Shown: piece after piece, positions 1 through 5,729 of the stretch
Layout of the letters: the number at the start of each line of letters is the position of its first letter
Position numbering within the stretch: the stretch's first letter is position 1
Assembly: GCA_030602845.1 (NCBI GenBank)
Contig: JAUVYZ010000120.1
Coordinates: 1-6,449 of the forward strand
Source: Phycisphaerae bacterium
GTDB lineage: Bacteria > Planctomycetota > Phycisphaerae > Sedimentisphaerales > Anaerobacaceae
Direction of reading: 5' to 3'
DNA length: 6,449 nt
Position numbers and translations under genes: made by a program
Notes under the pieces: generated by a model
Told to the model about the DNA's origin: nothing
Databases searched by the model: none
The model's input: the letters and a program-made list of their open reading frames with translations, nothing else

Positions 1-158
1 CATTTCTTCAGAAGCCCGGTCTCGGCGGATTTTCCATCGCGGTTGGGACCTCGAAATTGAGGCCAGTCATCAGCAAGACATATCCCGCCGGTCAATAGAA
101 CGCTCAAAAACAACGCTATTATGTTTTTAACGGGCAATGCCCAATTTTTAGCTGCCAC
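1..158 (-). CDS. PQQ-like beta-propeller protein, exported, N-terminal fragment (runs off the left edge)
   Basis: Reading leftward from a GTG at 158-156, 52 codons remain open to the window edge. Residues 1-29 look like a Sec signal peptide: K4 and K11, then a hydrophobic stretch IIALFLSVLL at 13-22, with likely cleavage after CLA (27-29). The mature start reads DDWPQFRGPNRDG and then ETGLLKK. WPQFRGPNRDG is the typical first strand of PQQ-repeat/BamB-like propeller proteins that are very abundant in planctomycetes; those act in the periplasm or at the envelope, but their substrates are mostly unknown. The GTG was chosen because GGGGAG (166-171 on the opposite strand) lies 7 bases upstream. 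An in-frame ATG at 197-195 would add 13 polar residues before the signal peptide and has no ribosome binding site. The propeller repeats lie outside the window. The gene is divergent from the dehydrogenase operon. The family call is from memory of the motif and rests on a short stretch. Confidence 0.72.
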   Translation of the reverse strand, partial: MAAKNWALPVKNIIALFLSVLLTGGICLADDWPQFRGPNRDGKSAETGLLKK

Positions 159-165
159 TGACCCG

Positions 166-171
166 CTCCCC
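166..171 (-). promoter_or_regulatory. Ribosome binding site of the propeller-protein gene
   Basis: On the minus strand the bases read GGGGAG, 7 bases before the GTG at 158-156. This decides for the GTG start over the upstream in-frame ATG at 197-195, which is preceded by AACGGCTAACTT and has no purine-rich site. Confidence 0.55.
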
Positions 172-249
172 GAACTTGTCTTTGTCCACCGCCCCATAAG
201 TTAGCCGTTGAGCTTATGAGACACCGTGAGTTTTTACCACAAAAAGTGG

Positions 250-261
250 CTTGACGTCAAG
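250..261. promoter_or_regulatory. 12-bp perfect palindrome, candidate operator
   Basis: CTTGACGTCAAG is its own reverse complement. It lies between the two divergent genes, about 40 bases upstream of the likely -35 region of the dehydrogenase operon and about 92 bases from the start codon of the propeller gene. A perfect inverted repeat of this size fits binding by a dimeric regulator. No regulator gene is present in the window, so its role is inferred from symmetry and position only. Confidence 0.3.
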
Positions 262-301
262 GGAAAAACTCGACGCTCGAATTGAGAATCGAGTTTTTCA
301 G

Positions 302-331
302 TTGTTTTTTGGGGGCGAGATGTGCTATATT
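302..331 (+). promoter_or_regulatory. Possible extended -10 promoter for the dehydrogenase operon
   Basis: TATATT at 326-331 matches the -10 consensus in 5 of 6 places and has the extended TG at 323-324. A weak -35 match, TTGTTT (302-307), lies 18 bases upstream. A transcript would start near 337-339, exactly where the structured leader begins, and have an untranslated leader of about 72 bases. The -35 match is poor and sigma-factor preference in the host is unknown. Confidence 0.35.
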
Positions 332-336
332 GCTGG

Positions 337-388
337 ACTGGCAACTGGTAATTGGTTAAATAGTTGCCAGTTACGACTCACCAATTAC
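337..388 (+). promoter_or_regulatory. Leader hairpin or H-type pseudoknot upstream of the E1 ribosome binding site
   Basis: Stem 1 pairs ACTGGCAACT (337-346) with AGTTGCCAGT (362-371), ten perfect base pairs. Stem 2 pairs GTAATTGGT (348-356), inside the loop of stem 1, with ACCAATTAC (380-388), nine perfect base pairs. The crossed order is that of an H-type pseudoknot, although the two stems could also form as alternatives. The second strand of stem 2 ends 8 bases before AGGAG (396-400), so folding could affect ribosome access. It resembles no riboswitch class that I recognise. The pairing is seen directly; regulation is inference, since inverted heptads could give this pairing by chance of their origin. 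Confidence 0.4.
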
Positions 389-399
389 GAATTACAGGA
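337..399 (+). repeat. Nine in-phase seven-base units in the operon leader
   Basis: The stretch divides without a gap into nine heptads. The first three follow AYTGGYW (ACTGGCA, ACTGGTA, ATTGGTT). Later ones are close to the complement (TGCCAGT, CACCAAT) or to TACGAMT (TACGACT, TACGAAT). The units change orientation midway, so the two halves can pair. The last unit runs into the ribosome binding site. The same seven-base period is seen in the gaps at 2655-2682, 3932-3952 and 5730-5743. Confidence 0.6.
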
Positions 400-400
400 G
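396..400 (+). promoter_or_regulatory. Ribosome binding site of the E1 gene
   Basis: AGGAG lies 9 bases before the ATG at 410. It supports this start over the TTG at 251, whose extra 53 codons would be translated through the palindrome, the promoter and the heptad leader. Confidence 0.7.
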
Positions 401-409
401 ATTGGCAGT

Positions 410-2650
410 ATGGATTTTTGTGTTGAGGACACTCGAAAGAAGGCGCCTGCGAAGTTGAAAGAGCTTATAAAAGACGGGCTTATTACGCTCGACGATGCAA
501 CCGACTGGCTGAGGACGATTTACGAGATTCGGTTCTTTGAGGAGAAGGTTTTTGAGCTTTTGGGCCAGAATATCATTAAAGGAGCGTCCCACCTGTATGC
601 CGGCGAGGAGGCAGTCGCTGTAGGGGCCATCGCTGCAATCGAACGTGGAGACGTGATCGGCTCAACACACCGGGGCCACGGCCACTGCGGCGCCATCGGC
701 AACAAATACGCCGACAGCGAGCAGGACCGGCAGAACCACTGGAACCAGATGATGGCCGAGCTGATGGGCAAAGAGACCGGCTACTGCAAAGGTAGAGGCG
801 GCTCGATGCACATTGCCGAAGTGGACAAACAAAACAATCTCGGCTCAACCGGTATCGTCGGCGGTAATCAGGCACCGGCAGTCGGTGCGGCTTTAGCTGA
901 AAAATACAAAAAAAGCGGCAGAGTCGTGATTTCATTTTTCGGGGACGGTTCCACCAATTGCGGCAGTTTTCACGAATCGATGAATATGGCGTCAACCTTG
1001 AAAGTGCCTTTAGTGGCAATAATAGAAAATAACCTTTACGGGATGAGCGTGCCGTTCTCCGGCAGTGAAGTTGAAGGCACAAGGAGGGCAAGTAATATCG
1101 AGGACATTGCACAACGAGCGGCTGCTTATGACGTGCCGGCTATGATTGTTGACGGCCAGAACGTGGCTGCGGTCTTTCTCGCGGTGCGCTCGGCAGTGAA
1201 AAGAGCGAGAGAAGATATGCAGATGACCATTATCGAGGCCAAGACTTATCGCTGGTATGGGCACAGCCGAAGCGACCCACGCGCCTACCGCACCAAGGCA
1301 GAGGAAAAGGCCTGGCATGAACGCGACCCCATTATCGTCCTGAGCAAAAAACTACTCAGCGAAAACCTCTGCCCACAGGAGCAATTAGACGAGATAAAAG
1401 ACAAGGCCTTTGCGACAATCGAAGCAGCAACGAAGTTCGGTCTGGACAGTGCGTGGCCGAGGCCTGCGGATTTAGCCAAAGATGTGTATGTCGAGGAGAG
1501 TTACGAGGCTTCGCTTATTGAGTCCGAGAGGGCAGTCAGCACAAAGGTGATGGAAGCGACCGCTGCCTTTGAGGCGGCTCTTGCATCAATAACCGGCAAG
1601 ACGAAGAAAGAGGCCGCCGAGCAAGCCAGGGCGCAAATCAAGTCTCAGTTCGGTATGGATGTTATGACGATTGGTCAGGCCGTCTCCGCCGCCCAGGCGG
1701 AAGAGCTCAGAAGAGATGAAAAGGTTATCGTAATGGGCGAAGATGTCGGGCTCTACGGGGGAGCGTACCAGGCAACCCGCGGGCTGTCGGCGGAATTCGG
1801 CACGGACAGGGTCATTGATACGGCGATATCCGAGGCAGCCATTGCAGGTGCCGCGGTGGATGCGGCCCTTCGGGGGATACGGCCTGTAGCCGAGATTATG
1901 TATGTCGATTTTGTTACGATAGCGATGGACCAGCTCGTTCACGTCGGCGCTTATAACCGCTATATGTTCGGCGGCAAGGCGAAGGTGCCGATGGTGCTGC
2001 GAACCGAAGGCGGCGTCGGCAGATGCATCGCTGCTCACCATTCAGAATCGCTCGAGGCCTGGCTTATGCATCCGCCGGGTCTGTATGTAGTAATGCCCTC
2101 AACGCCCTACGACGCAAAGGGTCTGCTCAAGGCGGCTATCCGCAGTGACAATCCGGTGGTCTTTATCGAGCACAAGGCGACCTACGGCCAGCTCGGTGCG
2201 GTGCCGGAGGACGATTATATTATTCCGTTGGGCGCGGCAGACATCAAAAGGTCCGGCAAAGATGCGACCATCGTCAGCTACAGCAGGATGGCGATGTGGT
2301 CGCTGGAGGCGGCCAAAGTGCTGGCCGAGCAGCGCGGCATCGACGCCGAGGTAATCGACGTGCGAACGCTGAAGCCGCTGGATATAAAAAGGATAGCCGA
2401 ATCGGTTCGCAAAACCGGGCGACTGGTCACGGTCAGCGAGGGCTTCTGCACCTGCGGCGCCGGCAGAGAGATAACCGGTGCGTTTATGGAATACGAGTTT
2501 GACGACGGCAGCCGCGGCTTCGATTATCTGGATGCGGCGCCGGTAAATCTGGCGGCAGCCGATGTGCCGCCGCCGATGAGTGAGCCGTTAGAGACGGCAA
2601 GTATACCAAGCATCCAAGAAATCGTTGAAGCCGTTAAGGCAATTGTTTAA
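410..2650 (+). CDS. Fused E1 alpha-beta subunit of a 2-oxo acid (pyruvate/acetoin-type) dehydrogenase complex
   Basis: This 746-residue thiamine-diphosphate enzyme would decarboxylate a 2-oxo acid such as pyruvate, or cleave acetoin, and acylate the lipoyl group of E2 in the cytoplasm. Residues about 30-345 are the alpha part: STHRGHGH with H87, KGRGGSMH, the thiamine-binding motif GDG (178-180) through ENN (206-208), and the active-site loop GHSRSD (284-289). Residues from about 416 are the beta part: MGEDVGLYGG (442-451), catalytic Glu475 in ISEAAIAG, His544 in HHSESLEAW, then PSTPYDAKGL. A charged, Ala/Glu-rich linker (about 365-415) joins them. Most bacteria split alpha and beta into two genes; fused forms are known in other phyla. 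The ATG at 410 has AGGAG 9 bases upstream, and homology begins shortly after. The stop is 50 bases before E2. The exact substrate cannot be fixed; branched-chain 2-oxo acids remain possible. No E3 gene is present. Confidence 0.93.
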   Translation: MDFCVEDTRKKAPAKLKELIKDGLITLDDATDWLRTIYEIRFFEEKVFELLGQNIIKGASHLYAGEEAVAVGAIAAIERGDVIGSTHRGHGHCGAIGNKYADSEQDRQNHWNQMMAELMGKETGYCKGRGGSMHIAEVDKQNNLGSTGIVGGNQAPAVGAALAEKYKKSGRVVISFFGDGSTNCGSFHESMNMASTLKVPLVAIIENNLYGMSVPFSGSEVEGTRRASNIEDIAQRAAAYDVPAMIVDGQNVAAVFLAVRSAVKRAREDMQMTIIEAKTYRWYGHSRSDPRAYRTKAEEKAWHERDPIIVLSKKLLSENLCPQEQLDEIKDKAFATIEAATKFGLDSAWPRPADLAKDVYVEESYEASLIESERAVSTKVMEATAAFEAALASITGKTKKEAAEQARAQIKSQFGMDVMTIGQAVSAAQAEELRRDEKVIVMGEDVGLYGGAYQATRGLSAEFGTDRVIDTAISEAAIAGAAVDAALRGIRPVAEIMYVDFVTIAMDQLVHVGAYNRYMFGGKAKVPMVLRTEGGVGRCIAAHHSESLEAWLMHPPGLYVVMPSTPYDAKGLLKAAIRSDNPVVFIEHKATYGQLGAVPEDDYIIPLGAADIKRSGKDATIVSYSRMAMWSLEAAKVLAEQRGIDAEVIDVRTLKPLDIKRIAESVRKTGRLVTVSEGFCTCGAGREITGAFMEYEFDDGSRGFDYLDAAPVNLAAADVPPPMSEPLETASIPSIQEIVEAVKAIV

Positions 2651-2654
2651 CTAA

Positions 2655-2682
2655 TACGAAATTCGAAGCACGAAATACGAAG
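2655..2682 (+). repeat. Four tandem seven-base units between E1 and E2
   Basis: Four in-phase heptads follow the consensus YWCGAAR (for example TACGAAA and CACGAAA). They fill most of the 50-base gap between the two genes and end just before the E2 ribosome binding site. One unit differs by one or two bases from TACGAAT at 386-392 in the operon leader. Confidence 0.6.
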
Positions 2683-2687
2683 TAAAT

Positions 2688-2692
2688 GAGGA
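2688..2692 (+). promoter_or_regulatory. Ribosome binding site of the E2 gene
   Basis: GAGGA sits 8 bases before the ATG at 2701, directly after the heptad repeat. It supports the annotated start, which is also where lipoyl-domain homology begins. Confidence 0.6.
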
Positions 2693-2700
2693 TTCTATAA

Positions 2701-3933
2701 ATGGCGAGAGAAGTAAGATTGCCGCAGCTTGGCCAGACGATGGAAGAAGGAACTATCATTAGCTGTATGGTCAAGGTCGGCGATGAGGTCAAAAAAGGCG
2801 ATGTGATTTTTGAGATAGAGACCGACAAGGCAACACTCGAGATGGAATCACCAGCTGACGGCTTTGTAAAGCATATCCTTGCTGAAGTGGAGCAGACGCT
2901 GCCAGTCGGTGATGTGCTTATGATTCTCGGCGAAAAGGACGAAGAGATACCGCAAAGTTTTATCGATTCATTGAAGAGCACAACCACCACTCCGGCTGGT
3001 GAAGCGCCAGCTGCTGCTGAAGCTGCGGCTGTGGTCGCTGCGGCTGAGCCGGCCAAGCCGGAGCCGACCAAGCCGACAGCGAAAGTAAAAGCATCACCGC
3101 GGTCAAAGAAATTGGCCGAGGAGCTTGGCGTGAGTCTGGCAGCAGTTACCGGCACAGGCCCCGGCGGCAGAATTGCCGAGGAGGATGTCAGAAAAGCCGC
3201 TGCATCAAAACCGGCTTCGCCTTCAGTAGCTGCACCAGAAGTCAAACTCGGTGAAACCATACCGCTCAATAGAGTGCAGAAAATAACCGCACAAAAAATG
3301 CTGCAGTCAAAACGCGATATTCCGTGCTTCTATCTGACTGTAAAAGCCGATGTTACCGACATCGTTGAATTGCGGACCAAACTGAACAAGACCAGTCCGT
3401 CCAAGGGCCGGATTAAAATCTCCTACAATGACTTTATTATGCGAGCGGTCGCAATCGGGCTGGAGAAATTTCCGATTATGACAGGTCAGTTAGCCGGTGA
3501 CACTATCCGGCTGGCAGAAGCAATCGGCATTGGCCTGGCAATTAGCGTGCCGGGCGGTCTGGTTGCACCGATTGTCAAGGACGTGAACAAAAAGGATGTT
3601 ACCCGGATTGCACGTGACAGTAAGGTTCTGGTTGAAAAGGCCCGCAGTAATAAACTGGCTCCGACGGATTTGGAAGGCGGCTGTATCACCGTAAGCAACC
3701 TTGGTGCCTTTGGGATAGAGTCCTTTATCCCGATTGTTGTGCCCGGCCAGTGCAGTATCCTAGGCATCGGTCAGATAACCAACACGTGCGTGCCGGACAA
3801 TGGCAATATCGTGACGCGGAAGTTAATGAACATGACGCTCTCGGTGGACCACAGAGTTACTAACGGTGCATACGCAGCCCAGTTTTTGGACTTCGTAAGA
3901 AAACTGCTGGAAGATACGTCCACTTTTGAATAA
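2701..3933 (+). CDS. Dihydrolipoamide acyltransferase, E2 of the 2-oxo acid dehydrogenase complex
   Basis: The 410-residue protein has the full E2 order. A lipoyl domain (about 1-79) carries Lys43 in ETDKATLEMESPADG as the lipoylation site. An Ala/Pro/Thr-rich swinging linker follows at about 97-130. The peripheral subunit-binding domain is at about 131-166 (SPRSKKLAEELGV through TGPGGRIAEEDV). The catalytic core runs from about 184 to the end, with SNLGAFGIESF and the active-site region VDHRVTNGAYAAQF near the C-terminus. E2 takes the acyl group from E1 and transfers it to CoA, and its core normally forms the 24- or 60-mer scaffold. One residue is unusual: the HxxxDG motif reads H384-R-V-T-N388-G, with Asn instead of Asp. 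There is one lipoyl domain, the common number outside enterobacteria. The gene follows E1 by 50 bases and is read in the same direction, so they are very likely partners. The acyl specificity (acetyl or branched) is not decided by the sequence. Confidence 0.94.
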   Translation: MAREVRLPQLGQTMEEGTIISCMVKVGDEVKKGDVIFEIETDKATLEMESPADGFVKHILAEVEQTLPVGDVLMILGEKDEEIPQSFIDSLKSTTTTPAGEAPAAAEAAAVVAAAEPAKPEPTKPTAKVKASPRSKKLAEELGVSLAAVTGTGPGGRIAEEDVRKAAASKPASPSVAAPEVKLGETIPLNRVQKITAQKMLQSKRDIPCFYLTVKADVTDIVELRTKLNKTSPSKGRIKISYNDFIMRAVAIGLEKFPIMTGQLAGDTIRLAEAIGIGLAISVPGGLVAPIVKDVNKKDVTRIARDSKVLVEKARSNKLAPTDLEGGCITVSNLGAFGIESFIPIVVPGQCSILGIGQITNTCVPDNGNIVTRKLMNMTLSVDHRVTNGAYAAQFLDFVRKLLEDTSTFE

Positions 3934-3952
3934 TTGTAAATGGTTAAATGGT
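3932..3952 (+). repeat. Three seven-base units between E2 and the isomerase gene
   Basis: Three in-phase heptads, AATTGTA, AATGGTT and AAATGGT, overlap the end of the E2 stop codon and run up to the next ribosome binding site. The last two match the leader heptads at 351-364 in 12 of 14 bases, and both places share TGGTTAAAT (353-361 and 3941-3949). Confidence 0.5.
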
Positions 3953-3956
3953 GATG

Positions 3957-3962
3957 AAGGAG
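3957..3962 (+). promoter_or_regulatory. Ribosome binding site of the isomerase-like gene
   Basis: AAGGAG lies 8 bases before the ATG at 3971. It decides for that start over the in-frame TTG at 3926, which would overlap the E2 gene and add 15 residues encoded by the heptad repeat. Confidence 0.75.
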
Positions 3963-3970
3963 CATCTGAA

Positions 3971-5221
3971 ATGGCAAAGAGAGTTGAAGCAGTGCGCTTG
4001 CCGAGTATAAGGAAAGCCACGCCCAAGGTTCCTGTTATTGGAGTTTTTGCCACCAGTGACCCGCGTATCGACCGGGCGAGCCGAACTCGCTGCCAAAACA
4101 TTGCGAAGATGGCAGCTGATGTGATTAGCGGCTCCGTGGTTATGCCTGACAAGACATCTGTTCCGGTGGTCTATTCTACCGTGCTGATAGATGGCGAAGC
4201 ACAAGCTGACATTGTCGCTCAGCAGTTTTGCAAAGCCAGCGTCGATATTTTAGTATGTGTGCCGGACACCTGGGCCTTCCCGCAGCTTACCACTATCTCG
4301 CTGCTGCAGCAATTCGGCGCCAATACGCCCATAAATATTACCTGCGGCACTAGCGGTCCCAAGCCCGGCGTGGTCTATGCCCATGCGCTCAATGGCGCTA
4401 TCAGCCAGTACGGACGAATGGTTACCTTAAACGTCGGGACCTGGCCTGATACCGGAATGAATCCGAAGATGACCGAGCAGACGGCCAAGAACCTTATCGA
4501 TTGGTGCTATGCGGCGGTAACGGCGGTGGCCTTGCGGGGCCGCAGAGTTATGGTTTTAGGGCACGACTCGATGGGAATGGAAACAGCTTTAGCCCACGTA
4601 CTGCCGACAAGGAATACATTCGGCCTGGAAATCACGCGTCTGGATATGAAGCTTCTGGCTGATATGCTGAACAAAAAGGCTTATGACAAAAAAGAAGTCA
4701 AGGCATTGCGAGCATGGATTAACAGATACGTCGGCAAAAGGCTGGAACTGCGCAACGAAGCCGACAGCGAACGATTTAATATGAGCTTGGCAATGTATTT
4801 AATAGTTCGCGACCTGATGGCCGATTTGAACGCAGTTGGCGGAGGCTTTATGAGCCAGTTGGAATGGGGCAGTGACCCGCGCGGCCTGCCGCTGCCTGTA
4901 GCCGATGTGATGGAGTCGCTGTTTAACAGCACGTTTGATCATAACGGCCGTAAAGCCCCGCTGCCCTTTGCCACCGAAGCCGACGTGCAGGGACTTTTGA
5001 CAATGCTGTTTATGACGTACCTCTCCGGCGGAAATCCGCCTCTGTTTATGGATTTTAGAAAGGTGTGGGAAGCGTGGGAAATTAAAGAACTGGCCGAAAA
5101 AATCGGCGTTAAAAAACTGGATAAAAAAGCAGACTACTACTGCAAAGGTCTGGTCGATGGTGACAATTCCGGCAGTGCTGCATTCGATTGGGCAGCAGAA
5201 CCCGGAGCATCTATCAAATAG
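3971..5221 (+). CDS. L-fucose/L-arabinose isomerase-like protein, N-terminal part up to an in-frame TAG
   Basis: These 416 residues match the first two domains and the start of the third domain of the L-fucose isomerase family, which converts an aldose to a ketose with a divalent metal in the cytoplasm. Landmarks are ATSDPR at 27-32, VLGHDSMGME at 196-205 (SLGGVSMG in E. coli FucI), FATEADVQG with Glu336, and FMDFRKVW with Asp361. From memory, E. coli FucI binds its metal through Glu337, Asp361 and His528, so two of the three ligands are here and the third is encoded after the stop. Similarity to true FucI is distant, so the sugar is unknown. Reading through the TAG (codon 417) would give 575 residues, close to the 591 of E. 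coli FucI. The gene starts 37 bases after E2 with a strong AAGGAG. Taken alone this piece should not be a complete enzyme. Confidence 0.82.
   Translation: MAKRVEAVRLPSIRKATPKVPVIGVFATSDPRIDRASRTRCQNIAKMAADVISGSVVMPDKTSVPVVYSTVLIDGEAQADIVAQQFCKASVDILVCVPDTWAFPQLTTISLLQQFGANTPINITCGTSGPKPGVVYAHALNGAISQYGRMVTLNVGTWPDTGMNPKMTEQTAKNLIDWCYAAVTAVALRGRRVMVLGHDSMGMETALAHVLPTRNTFGLEITRLDMKLLADMLNKKAYDKKEVKALRAWINRYVGKRLELRNEADSERFNMSLAMYLIVRDLMADLNAVGGGFMSQLEWGSDPRGLPLPVADVMESLFNSTFDHNGRKAPLPFATEADVQGLLTMLFMTYLSGGNPPLFMDFRKVWEAWEIKELAEKIGVKKLDKKADYYCKGLVDGDNSGSAAFDWAAEPGASIK
5219..5221 (+). other. Single in-frame TAG interrupting the isomerase reading frame
   Basis: The frame reads ATC AAA TAG ATT ATG GAT. 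No frame change occurs: the codons before and after belong to one family-length protein (codon 417 of a 575-residue reading). One base change from GAG, CAG or AAG would restore a sense codon. It may be a recent nonsense mutation, a sequencing or assembly error, programmed readthrough, or a reassigned codon. The other complete or visible genes here stop with TAA (2648, 3931 and, on the minus strand, 5810) or TGA (5696), none with TAG. Confidence 0.9.
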
Positions 5222-5224
5222 ATT

Positions 5225-5698
5225 ATGGATGGCGTTGGAATGCCTCTGGCGGATGAATTCTACTTCACCGGCGGCGGTAATTCAGTTACGTTTATGACGC
5301 CGGGTGGAATTGAAGGCATCGCGGCTCGATGCGCTTACAGCAGTACCACCGGCTTATTCAGTATGATATGGGATGAGGCGTGTACAACAGAAGTGCCTAA
5401 AGAACTTGCCCGGGCGATGTGTGAGCTGACTACGCCCACGTGGCCACATACGTTTGTCGTGCCGAAGTACGCCAGTATGACTGAGTATAAACAATATCCG
5501 CCGGCCAACCACTTTCATATGACCTGGAACCTGCCGGTTGCCCGGCTGCAGCACTGGATGGATTTGACGGCAGTGCTGAGCGTTACACCCTGGGCGGCGC
5601 GACCGAAGTTTATTGAAGGCATTGACAGGCCGCAGCCTTTGGTTCACCTGCTCAATGGAGGCGAGGATGCTTTCAAACTGCTGAGCGTTCGTCGCTGA
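5225..5698 (+). CDS. L-fucose/L-arabinose isomerase-like protein, C-terminal part after the TAG
   Basis: These 157 residues continue the isomerase in the same frame, one codon after the TAG. They align with the last part of the FucI C-terminal domain: YFTGGGNSVTF matches EYFRGGGYSSRF of E. coli, TPGGIEGIAAR matches the following strand, and PPANHFHM carries the counterpart of metal ligand His528 (His514 in the readthrough numbering). The end ...FKLLSVRR is followed by TGA. Taken alone it has no known function. An ATG immediately follows TAG ATT, so reinitiation by terminating ribosomes is possible. A further in-frame ATG is at 5240. No good ribosome binding site sits at the usual distance: GGAG at 5204-5207 is 17 bases away. 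The most likely reading is one broken or recoded gene with the preceding entry, rather than a separate gene. Confidence 0.75.
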   Translation: MDGVGMPLADEFYFTGGGNSVTFMTPGGIEGIAARCAYSSTTGLFSMIWDEACTTEVPKELARAMCELTTPTWPHTFVVPKYASMTEYKQYPPANHFHMTWNLPVARLQHWMDLTAVLSVTPWAARPKFIEGIDRPQPLVHLLNGGEDAFKLLSVRR

Positions 5699-5729
5699 GA
5701 AGCTATATAGTCAAATACTCAGCTACTCG

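Noticed and set aside
159..197. ATG at 197-195 (minus) as start of the propeller gene
   Set aside because: It has no ribosome binding site and would place a polar TKTSSGSGS segment before the signal peptide; GTG 158 fits better. It cannot be fully excluded.
237..249. Small hairpin CCAC-AAAAA-GTGG in the divergent region
   Set aside because: Four base pairs around an A-tract is within chance expectation for an A/T-rich promoter region.
337..399. CRISPR-like array or direct-repeat system in the leader
   Set aside because: The period is seven bases with no spacers and no cas genes nearby.
251..409. N-terminal extension of the E1 gene from a TTG at 251
   Set aside because: It would be translated through the palindrome, the likely promoter and the heptad leader, shows no E1 homology and has no ribosome binding site, whereas ATG 410 has AGGAG 9 bases upstream.
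576..1112. Long antisense reading frame across the E1 gene (178 codons, minus)
   Set aside because: It lies wholly inside a strongly supported gene, and its translation is Arg/Ser/Cys-rich low-quality sequence without any family motif.
1586..2041. Antisense reading frame over the E1 beta part (151 codons, minus)
   Set aside because: It is a shadow of the conserved beta domain, with no recognisable domain or ribosome binding site.
2634..3269. Antisense reading frame across the E2 start (211 codons, minus)
   Set aside because: Its Ser/Ala-rich translation mirrors the Ala/Pro linker of E2; it has no motif and covers the E1-E2 junction.
3926..3970. TTG start at 3926 for the isomerase-like gene, overlapping the E2 end
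   Set aside because: The extra 15 residues come from the heptad repeat, and the ATG at 3971 has a strong AAGGAG.
5204..5224. Dedicated ribosome binding site for an independent gene starting at 5225
   Set aside because: GGAG at 5204-5207 is 17 bases from the ATG, too far for usual initiation, and the surrounding bases are conserved coding sequence of the isomerase.
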